Source: an uncultured Archangium sp.
Lineage (GTDB): Bacteria > Myxococcota > Myxococcia > Myxococcales > Myxococcaceae
Length of the DNA stretch: 36,504 nt
Reading direction: 5' to 3'
Assembly: GCA_903905455.1 (NCBI GenBank)
Contig: CAIVGN010000082.1
Location: 1-36,504 of the forward strand
Shown here piece by piece: positions 16,103 to 24,394 of this stretch. Each line of letters starts with the position of its first letter. Position 1 is the stretch's first letter. Made by a program: the position numbers and the translations under genes. The notes under the pieces are model-generated. The model ran no database searches. It was not told where the DNA came from and saw only the letters and a list, made by a program, of their open reading frames with translations.

Positions 16103-17386
16103 TCAGGTGCGCCCGAGCGCCGCGACCAGGGCGGCCCGCGCCGTCGACAGCGTGAACTTCGCCTGCACTTCCTGGGCGGCGGCCTGCGTCGACTTCACCT
16201 GCGCGTCGGACAGCTCCAGCGCGTTGCCCGCGCCCACCTTGTACCGGCCCTCGGCGAGCCGCAGCTTCTCCTGCGCCGCCGCGCGCGCTTCACCGGCCAC
16301 GTCGACGCCTTGCTTCGCGGCGGCGAGGTCGAGCAACGCCTGCTCGAGATCGAGGCGCACCTGCAGGGTCAGCGAGTCACGCTGGGCCTCGAGCTGCCGC
16401 AGCGTCGCTTCTCCTTCTCGTTCCCTCGCGACCGTGATGCCGCCTTCGTAGATCGACCAGCTCAGCGTCGCCTGCAGGTTCAAGTTGGGCACGATGGTCG
16501 GCAGCGCGCGCGAGGCCAGCGTCCCGCCGAGTTGCACCCCGAGCGAAGGCAGGTAGGCCCCGCGCACCGCGCGAATGGTGAGCTCCTGGGCCTTGACCTG
16601 CGCCTCGAAGGCCTTCGCCTCCGGGCGCGCGGCGAGGGCCTCGTCCATCAATGACGGCAGCTCCCGGGTCTCCCCCTCGACGGCCTCGGCCGCGGTGCCC
16701 GCGAGCGTGCAGTCGACGGGGAGCGGGACGCCGAGCGCCTGCGACAGCTTCGCCCGCGCCACCGCCGCGCTGTTCTTCGCGGTGAGCAGCACGAACCGCG
16801 CGTTGGCGACGTCGGCCCGGGCCTGCGCGAGGTCGATCTCCGGGCGGGTGCCGACCTTCACCATGCCGTCGATCTGCGCGGCGTGCAGCGCGGTGTTCTC
16901 GAACGCGTGCTGCGCGACGAGCGCCAGTTCCTTGAGCGACCCGGCGGCGAAGAAGAGCGTGCGCACCGAGTAGTCGCTGGTGCGGCGCTGCGACTGCTCG
17001 CTGGCGGCCTGGGCCTGGGCCGTCGAGAGGGAGGCCTGGTAGCGGTTCCAGTTCTGCCCGAAGTCCCACAGGGTGGCGCTCGCGGTCAGGTTCCCGTTCC
17101 AGTAGTCGTACGATTGCAGCGAGAGCGTCGAGGTGGTGTCGACGCTGCTGGGCACCGCGCCGGGTCGGGCCACGAAGTTCGCGGTCGAGCGGCTGTAGCC
17201 GACGTTCATCGCCACCGTGGGCAGCAGGGGCGCCAGCGCCTGCCGCGAGCGCGCCTCGGCAGCGTCGACCTGCGCCCGGGCCTGCCTCAAGCCCGGCTGG
17301 TTCTGGTGCGACAAGGCGAGCGCCTCGTCGAGGGTGAGCGAGCTGGGCAGGGCTGCGAAGGCCAGGGCGACGAAGAGGTGCATCAT
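16103..17386 (-). CDS. tolC: TolC-family outer-membrane efflux protein
   Basis: A 427-residue outer-membrane channel protein with signal peptide ([16 protein letters not shown]). Two homologous coiled-coil halves follow. The first includes LTLDEALALSHQNQPGLRQARAQVDAAEAR and the typical FVARPG beta segment. The second has MDEALAARPEAKAFEAQV, YLPSLGVQLG, SWSIYEGG and RLAEGRYKVGAGNALELSDAQ, all family signatures. The ATG overlaps the permease stop by ATGA, so it is the last gene of the export operon. It forms the duct through the outer membrane that docks with the periplasmic adaptor. Confidence 0.9.
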   Translation of the reverse strand: MMHLFVALAFAALPSSLTLDEALALSHQNQPGLRQARAQVDAAEARSRQALAPLLPTVAMNVGYSRSTANFVARPGAVPSSVDTTSTLSLQSYDYWNGNLTASATLWDFGQNWNRYQASLSTAQAQAASEQSQRRTSDYSVRTLFFAAGSLKELALVAQHAFENTALHAAQIDGMVKVGTRPEIDLAQARADVANARFVLLTAKNSAAVARAKLSQALGVPLPVDCTLAGTAAEAVEGETRELPSLMDEALAARPEAKAFEAQVKAQELTIRAVRGAYLPSLGVQLGGTLASRALPTIVPNLNLQATLSWSIYEGGITVAREREGEATLRQLEAQRDSLTLQVRLDLEQALLDLAAAKQGVDVAGEARAAAQEKLRLAEGRYKVGAGNALELSDAQVKSTQAAAQEVQAKFTLSTARAALVAALGRT

Positions 17387-18612
17387 TCGAACCTCAAGGC
17401 GGTGATGGGGTCCATGCGGCTGGCCTTGAGGGCGGGGTAGAGCCCGAAGCCGACGCCCACGAGCCCGCTGAACGCCGTGGCGATGAAGATCACGTCGGTG
17501 CGGATGAGCAGCGGCCAGCCGAAGCCGGCCGACAGTTGCTGGGCGATGAGCACGCCCGCGCCGACGCCGATGAGCCCGCCGAGCAACGAGAGCGTCAGGG
17601 CCTCGCTCAAGAACTGCGCGAGCACCTGGCCCGGCGTCGCGCCCACGGCCATGCGAATGCCGATCTCCCGCGTCCGCTCGGTGACGCTGACCAACATGAT
17701 GTTCATGATGCCGATGCCGCCGACCAGCAACGACACCGCGGCGATGCTCGCCAGCAACGACGACAGGGTGTCCGCGCCCTGCTGCTGGGCCGAGGCGACC
17801 TCCGCGAGGTTCCGGATGTTGAAGTCGTCGTCGGCGCCCACCGCGATGCGGTGCCGCTCGCGCAGCAGGTCGGTCACCTGCTTCTGCGCCCTGGGCACGG
17901 CTTCCCCGCTCACCGCGCTGACGAGAATGGGCCCGGGCAGGAAGGCGCCCAGGGCCGGGCTCAAGCGCGACAAGAAGGTCGAGAGCGGCACCAGCGCGGT
18001 GTCGTCGTTGTCCTGGCCGTTGGCGCTCTGGCCCTTGCGCTCGAGCACGCCCACCACCTGGAAGGGCACGCCCTTGATGCGCACCAGCTGGCCCAGGGCC
18101 TCGGCGTTCGCGCCGAAGAGCTTCTCGGCCACCGTCGCCCCCAGCACCACCACCTTGGCGCCCGAGTCGATGTCCGAGTCGGTCAGCGTCGCCCCCCGCG
18201 CCGCGTTCCACTTGCGAATGCGGAAGAACGACGGCGTGGTGCCGTGCACCGAGGTCGCCCAGTTCTGCTCTTCGCTCTGCAGTTGCGCGCCGGTGCGGAG
18301 ATCCGGCGCGGCGGCGTCGACCATCGTCAACTCGGTGCTGATGGCCTTCAGGTCGTCGCGGGTCAGCGTGGGCTGAGACCCGAAGCCACCGCGCGCGCCC
18401 CCCGACATGCTCGAGCCGGGCATGACGATGAGCAGGTTGGTGCCCATGGACGCGAACGAGGCCTCGACCTGTTGCTTGGCGCCTTCGCCGATGGACACCA
18501 TGGCGATGACCGCCGCCACGCCGATGATGATGCCCAGCGCGGTGAGGAAGCTGCGCAGGAGGTTTCGGCGCAGCGCCTTCAAGGCCAGCCGGAAGATCTG
18601 GAGGGGTCCCAT
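17383..18612 (-). CDS. MacB-type ABC transporter permease (FtsX-like)
   Basis: A 409-residue inner-membrane protein with the MacB/LolC plan. Helix 1 is near residues 18-40 ([20 protein letters not shown]), followed by [13 protein letters not shown] large periplasmic domain runs to about 270, then helices 2-4 at the C-terminus ([29 protein letters not shown] is diagnostic). It ends [16 protein letters not shown]. In E. coli the ATPase and permease are one chain; here they are separate genes one base apart. Mechanotransmission-type exporter for lipids, peptides or drugs. Confidence 0.9.
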   Translation of the reverse strand: MGPLQIFRLALKALRRNLLRSFLTALGIIIGVAAVIAMVSIGEGAKQQVEASFASMGTNLLIVMPGSSMSGGARGGFGSQPTLTRDDLKAISTELTMVDAAAPDLRTGAQLQSEEQNWATSVHGTTPSFFRIRKWNAARGATLTDSDIDSGAKVVVLGATVAEKLFGANAEALGQLVRIKGVPFQVVGVLERKGQSANGQDNDDTALVPLSTFLSRLSPALGAFLPGPILVSAVSGEAVPRAQKQVTDLLRERHRIAVGADDDFNIRNLAEVASAQQQGADTLSSLLASIAAVSLLVGGIGIMNIMLVSVTERTREIGIRMAVGATPGQVLAQFLSEALTLSLLGGLIGVGAGVLIAQQLSAGFGWPLLIRTDVIFIATAFSGLVGVGFGLYPALKASRMDPITALRFE

Positions 18613-18613
18613 G

Positions 18614-19318
18614 TCAGGCCGCCCCCTTCACCGGCTGCTGCTTCGCGTCGCTGACGAGCTTCCCGTCCTTCATCACCAGCACCCGCCGGGCCCAGGCCGC
18701 CATGTCGGGCTCGTGCGTCACCAGCACCACGGTCATGCCTTCGTGCGAGAGGTCCGAGAGCAGCTGCATCACCTCGACGCTGGTCTTCGAGTCGAGCGCG
18801 CCGGTGGGCTCGTCGGCGAGCAGCAGCGGCGGCTTGTTCACCAGCGCCCGGGCGATGGCCACGCGCTGCTGCTGTCCGCCCGAGAGCTGGTTGGGCAGGT
18901 GGTCCACGCGTTCGCCCAGCCCGACCCGGGTCAGCGCCCCGGTGGCGCGCTTCTCACGCTCCGCGCCCGACGACACGCCGGCGTAGAGCAGCGGCAGCTC
19001 CACGTTCTCCAGGGCGCTGGTCCGCGAGAGCAGGTTGAAGCTCTGGAAGACGAAGCCGATGGCGCGGTTGCGCAGCCCGGCCAACTCGGCGCGGCTCTTC
19101 GAGGCCACCGACTGCCCGTCGAGCAGGTACTCCCCGGTGGTCGGCCGATCCAGACAGCCCAGGATGTTCATCATCGTGCTCTTCCCCGAGCCCGACGCGC
19201 CCATGATGGCCACGAACTCGCCGCGTTCGATCTGCACCGACACCCCGTCGAGCGCGCGCACGTCGACGTCACCCATGCGGTAGACCTTGGTCACGTCGCG
19301 CAGCTCGAGCAGCGCCAT
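18614..19318 (-). CDS. ABC transporter ATPase (MacB/LolD type)
   Basis: A 234-residue nucleotide-binding protein with every motif intact: Walker [10 protein letters not shown] at about 40-48, Q-loop in FVFQSFNLL, signature [15 protein letters not shown], Walker [13 protein letters not shown] and the switch His in VLVTHEPD. The start [16 protein letters not shown] is typical of the LolD/MacB subfamily. It lies one base from the adaptor stop upstream and one base from the permease start downstream. Powers the MacB-like permease. Confidence 0.93.
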   Translation of the reverse strand: MALLELRDVTKVYRMGDVDVRALDGVSVQIERGEFVAIMGASGSGKSTMMNILGCLDRPTTGEYLLDGQSVASKSRAELAGLRNRAIGFVFQSFNLLSRTSALENVELPLLYAGVSSGAEREKRATGALTRVGLGERVDHLPNQLSGGQQQRVAIARALVNKPPLLLADEPTGALDSKTSVEVMQLLSDLSHEGMTVVLVTHEPDMAAWARRVLVMKDGKLVSDAKQQPVKGAA

Positions 19319-19319
19319 G

Positions 19320-20519
19320 TCAGAACATCCTCCCCATGCCCGCGGTGCTGGGCTTGGCGCCCGCGCCCCCGGTGCCCTTCGCGCCGCTGGTGCGATCGGT
19401 GACCACCAGGGCGCCCTCGTCGAGCCCGCTGACCACCTCGGTGAAGCTGCCGTCGGTGATGCCGGTCACGATGGCCACCCGCTCGGTCTTGCCGTCCTTG
19501 AGCACCGTCACCAGGCGCGTGCCGGGGCGGGGCGGGGCGATGCCGTCGAGCTTGCCCACGGCCTCGAGCCGGAAGCGCAGCGCGGCGTTGGGCACGCGCA
19601 GCACGTCGTCGGCCTGCTGGGTGACGAAGGTGACGTTCGCGGTCATGCCCGGCCGCAGCACCAGCTCGGGGTTCTCCACGTCGATGACCGCGTCGTAGGT
19701 GACCACGTTCGAGACTACCGTCGCCGCGTAGCGGATCTGCCGCACCTTGCCGTTGAAGCGCCGGTTGGGGAACGCATCGACGCTGAAGGTGGCCTCGAGG
19801 CCTTCCTTCAGCTTGCCCACGTCGGCCTCGGCGACGCTGGTGTCGACCTGCATGTGCGTGAGGTTCTCGGCGATGGTGAACAACGTCGGCGACGAGAGCG
19901 ACGCGGCCACCGTCTGCCCCACGTCGACGGCCCGGCTGATGATGGTGCCGTCGATGGGGGAGGTGATGGTGGCGTAGGCGAGGTTCACCTGCGCGGTCTG
20001 GCGCCCGGCGCGGGCCTGAGAGAGCGAGGCCTCGGCCGCCTCGATGGTCGCGGTGGCCACGTCGACCTCCGCCTGGGCGGCGTCGAGATCGGCCGGGGCG
20101 ATCAACTTCTGCGCCGCGAGCTCCGAGGCGCGCTTCCACTTGCGCTGCGCATCGGCCGCCTGGGCCTTCGCCTTGCTCACGTTCGCTGCCGCGGCCCGCT
20201 CGTTGGCGTTCGCCTGGGCCAGCGCCGCGTTGAGCAGCTCGGGGTCGAGCTTCGCCAGCACCTGGCCCTTCTTCACCGTCGCGTTGAAGTCCGCCGAGAG
20301 CGTCTGGATGCGCCCCGAGACCTGGGTGCCCACCTGCACCGTCACCAGCGCCGAGAGCGTGCCGGTCGCGGTGACGCGCGAGACGATGTCGCCCTTGCTG
20401 ACCTGGGCCGTGACGAACTGCGGCTCGGCATCGGCCGACTTCGGTTTGAAGACCCACACGAGCGCTGCCGCCCCCGCCACCACGACGACCCCGATCCCGA
20501 CGACCACTGCTCGCTTCAT
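19320..20519 (-). CDS. macA: MacA-like periplasmic adaptor (membrane fusion protein)
   Basis: A 399-residue adaptor with an N-terminal membrane anchor (AVVVGIGVVVVAGAAALVWVF). The split lipoyl domain follows (VTATGTLSALVTVQVGTQVSG and ATITSPIDGTIISRAVDVGQTVAA). It surrounds a long alpha-hairpin rich in Ala (NERAAAANVSKAKAQAADAQ). Beta-barrel and membrane-proximal domains follow (LRPGMTANVTF, VPNAALRFR). The ATG at 20519 has AGGAGG eight bases upstream, the best ribosome site of the region. It is the first gene of the adaptor-ATPase-permease-TolC operon. The C-terminus is Gly/Lys-rich and disordered. Confidence 0.9.
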   Translation of the reverse strand: MKRAVVVGIGVVVVAGAAALVWVFKPKSADAEPQFVTAQVSKGDIVSRVTATGTLSALVTVQVGTQVSGRIQTLSADFNATVKKGQVLAKLDPELLNAALAQANANERAAAANVSKAKAQAADAQRKWKRASELAAQKLIAPADLDAAQAEVDVATATIEAAEASLSQARAGRQTAQVNLAYATITSPIDGTIISRAVDVGQTVAASLSSPTLFTIAENLTHMQVDTSVAEADVGKLKEGLEATFSVDAFPNRRFNGKVRQIRYAATVVSNVVTYDAVIDVENPELVLRPGMTANVTFVTQQADDVLRVPNAALRFRLEAVGKLDGIAPPRPGTRLVTVLKDGKTERVAIVTGITDGSFTEVVSGLDEGALVVTDRTSGAKGTGGAGAKPSTAGMGRMF

Positions 20520-20698
20520 GTGTGGCTCCTCCTGAGGGCTGCACACACCTGACAGCCCTCGAAGGCAAACTGTGACTGCGGCTGGACGGTGCGGTCGTCA
20601 CCTAACGTCCCCGAACTACGGGCTGGGAGTTCCCTGAATCCAGCTACTTGGCGGCCCGGTTAACGGGGAGCAGAGTCCGGGCCTCCTGTGCCCTGCCG

Positions 20699-21295
20699 AT
20701 GGCGCTCTCCGCAGCACCGCTCGATGAGCCCCGGGGCCTGCGCGCTCCAGAGCGGGTGCGCGCCGTGTGGGTGAGCTGGGTCGCCGCGGCGCGGTCGGGT
20801 GATCACGACGCCTTCGCCTCGCTGCACGGGCACTTCGGCCGCCTGGTGCACGCGGTGATCATCGCGCGGGTGCCGGCCGCAGACGCCTCCGACCTGGTGC
20901 AAGACGTCTTCCTCCTGGTCTTCCAGAAGCTCTCTCAGCTCGAGGACGACCAGTCGTTCCCGGCCTGGCTCACCCAGCTGGCGCGCAACCGCGCTTCCCG
21001 GCACCTGCGCGATGCCCACCCCAGCGCGCCGCTCGAAGACGCGCCGCAGGTCGCCGCGCCCGATCGTTCGGCGGGGCCCGACGCGAAGAAGATCCTCACC
21101 GCGCTGCACGCGCTCCCCGAGGCCTACGCCGAGACGCTGGCCATGCGCCTCATCGAAGGCATGACCGGCCCGGAGATCGCCGAACGCACCGGGCTCACCC
21201 CCGGCAGCGTGCGCGTCAACCTGCACCGCGGCATGGCCCTGCTTCGCCAGAAGCTCGGCCTGTCGCCACCGAACGAGGCGCTCGACGATGAGTGA
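20699..21295 (+). CDS. ECF RNA polymerase sigma factor (partner of the CpaB fusion)
   Basis: A 198-residue group IV sigma factor. Region 2: DHDAFASLHGHFGRLVHAVI, then ASDLVQDVFLLVFQKLSQL and FPAWLTQLARNRASRHL. Region 4: HALPEAYAETLAMRLIEGM, TGPEIAERTGLTPGSVR and NLHRGMALLRQKL as the recognition helix. The ATG at 20699 is chosen because the upstream frame lacks family similarity. Its last eight bases overlap the CpaB-fusion gene, so the two are tightly coupled, as in sigma/anti-sigma pairs. The 179-bp gap to the divergent macA holds GTTAACG at 20659-20665 but no clear promoter. Confidence 0.87.
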   Translation: MALSAAPLDEPRGLRAPERVRAVWVSWVAAARSGDHDAFASLHGHFGRLVHAVIIARVPAADASDLVQDVFLLVFQKLSQLEDDQSFPAWLTQLARNRASRHLRDAHPSAPLEDAPQVAAPDRSAGPDAKKILTALHALPEAYAETLAMRLIEGMTGPEIAERTGLTPGSVRVNLHRGMALLRQKLGLSPPNEALDDE

Positions 21296-22259
21296 CTACC
21301 TCTGGGACCAGTCGGGTTCCGACCCCGACGTCCAACAGCTCGAGGCCGCGCTCAGTGGCCTCGCCTATGACGGCGACCCGCCCGTGCTCCCCTCGCCGGT
21401 CCGCGCGCCCCTGCCCTCGCCGCCGTTGCCGCGGGTCAGGCCGCCCCCCTACCGCCCCGGCGCCCCGTGGACGCACGCCCGGCTCACTCCCCTCGCGCTC
21501 GCCGCCGGCCTGATGCTCATGGGCTTCGGGGTGGCCTTCAGCGCGCTGCAGCGCGAGCGCGCCCAGGTGCGCCAGGGCTGGAACCTGGTGCCGGTGGTGG
21601 TCGCCGCGGTCGATCTCGCGGAGGGCACGGTGGTCACCCTCGAGCACCTCTCGCAGCGCAGCGTGCCCGAGCAGTTCGTCACCTCGTCGGTGATCAAGCC
21701 CGACTCCGCCAGCTACGTGGTGGGGCAGAAGGTGCAGGTCGCGGTGGCCGCCGGTGACCCGCTGCTGTGGAACGAGTTCGAGACCTCGCGCGCGGCCGAG
21801 CGCCTCGCGGCGCGGGTGATGAAGCGGGCCCGCGCCCTGGCGGTGGAGGTCAAGGGCACCACCGGCGTCGGCGGTTTCATGCGCCCCAACGATCACGTGG
21901 ACATCATCGGCAGCTTCAAGGACCCGCTCACCAACCTCCCCGTCGCCGTCACCTTGATGCAGAACGTGATGGTGCTCGCCACCGGCAAGCTCACCGGCAC
22001 CACCAACGTGAACCTCGTGCCCGAGGCCGAGCGCGCCTACGGCCACGTCTCGCTGATGGTGCTGCCCGAGGAGGCCGAGATGCTGGCCCTGGCCCAGGGC
22101 CTGGGCAACCTCACCTTCACCCTGCGCAACGAGGACGACCTCGACGTGCTCGAGGAACGCGGCCGGGCGACGCTCCAGACGCTGCTGTCCGGCGAGCGCT
22201 CGAAGGTGCTGCAGCAGAAGCGGTTCAACACCATCCAGGTCATCCGCGGCACGAAGTAG
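21288..22259 (+). CDS. cpaB: Anti-sigma-like N-terminus fused to CpaB (Flp pilus assembly/SAF) domain
   Basis: A 323-residue protein. Residues 4-20 (YLWDQSGSDPDVQQLEA) resemble the YLWD-type motif at the N-terminus of many anti-sigma factors. A Pro-rich linker spans about 31-60, and one membrane helix lies at about 67-87. The rest is CpaB/RcpC: WNLVPVVVAAVDLAEGTVV and DSASYVVGQKVQV form the SAF domain (about 100-165), and RPNDHVDIIGSFKD, VLATGKLTG and VIRGTK the C-terminal domain. Ordinary CpaB has no such N-terminus. The gene overlaps the sigma gene by eight bases. Inference: it tethers the sigma factor and releases it in response to periplasmic assembly state. A paralogue is at 23454-24257. 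Confidence 0.8.
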   Translation: MSDYLWDQSGSDPDVQQLEAALSGLAYDGDPPVLPSPVRAPLPSPPLPRVRPPPYRPGAPWTHARLTPLALAAGLMLMGFGVAFSALQRERAQVRQGWNLVPVVVAAVDLAEGTVVTLEHLSQRSVPEQFVTSSVIKPDSASYVVGQKVQVAVAAGDPLLWNEFETSRAAERLAARVMKRARALAVEVKGTTGVGGFMRPNDHVDIIGSFKDPLTNLPVAVTLMQNVMVLATGKLTGTTNVNLVPEAERAYGHVSLMVLPEEAEMLALAQGLGNLTFTLRNEDDLDVLEERGRATLQTLLSGERSKVLQQKRFNTIQVIRGTK

Positions 22260-22330
22260 GGCGGATGAGGTCCCTCGCGCTGACCATTCCCAGCAAGGAG
22301 GCGCGGAGCATGCCCCGGGGGAACTGAGGC

Positions 22331-22501
22331 GTGGACGGGCGCTGGCGGGCCTCGAGCGACGAGGGGTCCTGGGTGCCCTACCGTGCTCGTGCCGAACTGG
22401 CCCCTCTCTTCGCGCGCCACGGATGCGTGTTTCGCTTCAGCTTCGTCGTGGATTCGTCCGCGAGCGAGGCCTCCGAGGAGCCGACCTGCGTTTTGTCATA
22501 G
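22331..22501 (+). CDS. Possible small hypothetical protein
   Basis: A GTG-started frame of 56 residues (VDGRWRASSDEGSWVPY at the start, then LAPLFARHGCVFRFSF) ending in SEEPTCVLS. Codon bias is fairly GC3 and composition protein-like, and it lies on the same strand between the CpaB fusion and the next gene. The ribosome site is weak and no relative is known, so it could also be the remnant of a larger gene. An AGGAGG followed by ATG and an early stop (22297-22327) precedes it. Confidence 0.3.
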   Translation: MDGRWRASSDEGSWVPYRARAELAPLFARHGCVFRFSFVVDSSASEASEEPTCVLS

Positions 22502-22621
22502 GTGCTCGAACCACCCGGCCCCTGGCGTCACCACCACCTCGCCCCGCTCACTCCAGGAAGGTGCGCTGGAGCGCGAAGCAACGAGCGGTACCAGGCGAGA
22601 CGCTGGGCTATCTGGATCCCC

Positions 22622-23230
22622 ATGAGTACCGACTCCAAGGCGCGTGGGCTGCAGGGCTTCCTCGTCGGCGCGCTGGTGGCTGGCGCCGTCGCAGCCGGCA
22701 TCTTCCTCTCGAAGCCGCCCGAGCAGGTGCCGTCCGGCCCGAGCGTTCCGATGGCCGCGCCGACGTTGGCCCCGGTAGAACCGCTCGCCCCCGCGGAGGC
22801 GCCAGCGCCGGCGAGCCCGCGCGAGGCGGCCGACCTGCTCTTCAACGAGGCGATGGTGGCCAGTGAGCAGGGCGACCAGGGTCGGTTGGCGCAGGTGCTG
22901 CCCGGCGCGATCGCCGCGTACCGCTCACTGGGCGAGCTCGACGCCGACGAGACCTACCACCTCGCGCTCCTCGAGCTGGCGGGTGGGATCCTCACCGAAG
23001 CGCGCGCCGCCTGCGCTTCGCTCCTCGCCAAGAACCCGAACCACCTGCTCGGGCTGGGCGTCTCCTTGCGTGTGGCCATGAAGGCGAACGACGCGTCGGC
23101 CGCGCGGGCCTTCGGGCAGCGGCTGCTGAAGGCGTATGACATCGAGGCGGCGCGCCCGCTCCCCGAGTACCAGGACCACCAGCGTGTGCTCGCCATCCTC
23201 CGCGCCGAGGCGATGGCCGCCGCGAAGTGA
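22622..23230 (+). CDS. Membrane-anchored TPR-like protein
   Basis: A 202-residue protein: short cytosolic start (MSTDSKARG), membrane helix at about 10-28 (LQGFLVGALVAGAVAAGIFL), Pro/Ala-rich periplasmic spacer (about 30-65), then helical repeats (AADLLFNEAMVASEQGDQG, DADETYHLALLELAGGILTEA, NPNHLLGLGVSLRVAMKAND) resembling TPRs. It sits between two CpaB-type genes, so a role as scaffold for the same envelope structure is suggested by position only. No enzymatic motif. Confidence 0.65.
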   Translation: MSTDSKARGLQGFLVGALVAGAVAAGIFLSKPPEQVPSGPSVPMAAPTLAPVEPLAPAEAPAPASPREAADLLFNEAMVASEQGDQGRLAQVLPGAIAAYRSLGELDADETYHLALLELAGGILTEARAACASLLAKNPNHLLGLGVSLRVAMKANDASAARAFGQRLLKAYDIEAARPLPEYQDHQRVLAILRAEAMAAAK

Positions 23231-23252
23231 CCAGCCCATGCGCTGAAAGCCG

Positions 23253-23396
23253 ATGACCCGCGTCGTCAGCTGTTCCGTCGACGGCACTCCAAGCGCCTCT
23301 TGGCAGGACCGCGGCCGGGCGACCGTCGAGATGTTGCGCTCCGCTGAGCGAAGCAGGGTGCCTGAAGATGATGCGGTCGCCGAGCGCCTTGGGTGA
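23253..23396 (+). pseudogene. Decayed CpaB C-terminal fragment
   Basis: A 47-codon frame contains DRGRATVEMLRSAERSRV, which aligns with ERGRATLQTLLSGERSKV near the end of the CpaB fusion upstream (about 12 of 18 positions equal by eye). The preceding 28 codons show no CpaB similarity and the end diverges (PEDDAVAERLG then stop). It is best read as what is left of a third CpaB copy lost by deletion, lying 57 bases before the intact second CpaB. Confidence 0.5.
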
Positions 23397-23453
23397 ACTC
23401 GCCGGGAAATGATCGCTGTTAACGCTTCCTGCGGCGCGTGACTCCTGTGCGGC

Positions 23454-24257
23454 ATGTTCAAGGGAAAGACGCCGCTCATCGTCGCCGTGGTGCTGGGCCT
23501 CGCCTCGTTCGTCGTCGGCTGGTCGGGCCTGCAGAAGCAGCGCGCCGACGCGCGCAAGGGCTGGAACCTGGTGCCGGTGGTGGTGGCCGCCGTCGACGTG
23601 TCCGAGGGCACGGTGGTCACCATGGAGATGGTCAGCCAGCGCTCCATCCCCGAGCAGTTCGTCACCGCCTCGGTCGTCAAGCCAGACTCGGCCAGCTACG
23701 TGGTGGGGCAGAAGGTGATGGTCTCGCTGCAGGCCGGTGACCCGCTGCTGTGGAGCCAGTTCGAGACCTCCCGCGCCGCCGAGCGCCTCACCACCAAGGT
23801 GGTCAAGCGCATGCGCGCCATCACCATCGAGGCCCGCTCCACCAGCGCCGTGGGCGGCTGGGTGCGCCCCAACGATCACATCGACGTCATCGGCACCTTC
23901 AAGGACCCCGACGGCAACCAGCAGGTGGCCCTCACGCTGCTGCAGAACGTGGTGGTGCTCGCCACCGGCAAGCTCACCGGCAACACCAACATCAACCTCA
24001 TTCCGGAGAACGAGCGCAGCTACGGCAACGTGACCCTGATGGTGGTGCCGGAAGAGGGCGAGATCCTCACCCTGGCCCAGGAGCTGGGCAACTTGACGCT
24101 CGCGCTGCGCAACGACGACGACCTCGACACCATCAACAACCGCGCGCCCACCACCGTGCGCACGCTCTTCGACGGCGAGCGCATCGCCATTCACCACAAG
24201 CAGCGCGAGGCGATCATCGACGTCATCCGCGGCAACGTGCGGCGAGACGCGAAGTGA
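23454..24257 (+). CDS. cpaB: CpaB-like Flp pilus assembly protein (second copy)
   Basis: A 267-residue protein with one N-terminal membrane helix (about 7-24) and the SAF and RcpC/CpaB domains: WNLVPVVVAAVDVSEG, DSASYVVGQKVMV, FETSRAAERL, RPNDHIDVIGTFKD, LATGKLTGNTNINLIP. More than half the residues equal those of the fusion protein upstream, but it lacks the anti-sigma-like N-terminus. CpaB proteins act in the inner-membrane side of Tad/Flp pilus secretion near CpaC. No cpaC, cpaF, tadB, tadC or pilin gene is in the window. Its stop overlaps the following 45-residue gene by GTGA. Confidence 0.85.
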   Translation: MFKGKTPLIVAVVLGLASFVVGWSGLQKQRADARKGWNLVPVVVAAVDVSEGTVVTMEMVSQRSIPEQFVTASVVKPDSASYVVGQKVMVSLQAGDPLLWSQFETSRAAERLTTKVVKRMRAITIEARSTSAVGGWVRPNDHIDVIGTFKDPDGNQQVALTLLQNVVVLATGKLTGNTNINLIPENERSYGNVTLMVVPEEGEILTLAQELGNLTLALRNDDDLDTINNRAPTTVRTLFDGERIAIHHKQREAIIDVIRGNVRRDAK

Positions 24258-24391
24258 CCACGCTCGCGGCGCTGCTGTGGGGCGCGGCGGTCGGCCTGCT
24301 CACCGTGACGCTCTGGCCCCGGCACCCGGCGGCGCCCCCTCGTCGGCTCGCGCTCGAGGAAGAGGACGGCGGTCCCCGCACCCTGCACTGA
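24254..24391 (+). CDS. Small single-pass membrane peptide coupled to CpaB
   Basis: A 45-residue peptide beginning with GTG that overlaps the CpaB stop (GTGA). It has one hydrophobic helix (LAALLWGAAVGLLTVTLW, residues 4-21) followed by a charged cytosolic or periplasmic tail (RRLALEEEDGG). Tight coupling and the helix support a real gene. Function unknown; a CpaB accessory is a guess from position. It meets the parvulin lipoprotein gene tail to tail three bases later. Confidence 0.55.
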   Translation: MTTLAALLWGAAVGLLTVTLWPRHPAAPPRRLALEEEDGGPRTLH

Positions 24392-24394
24392 GCG

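Noticed and set aside
20520-20698. ECF-like promoter GGGAACT to CGTTA on the minus strand before macA
   Set aside because: The spacing of about 21 bases is too long for an ECF promoter.
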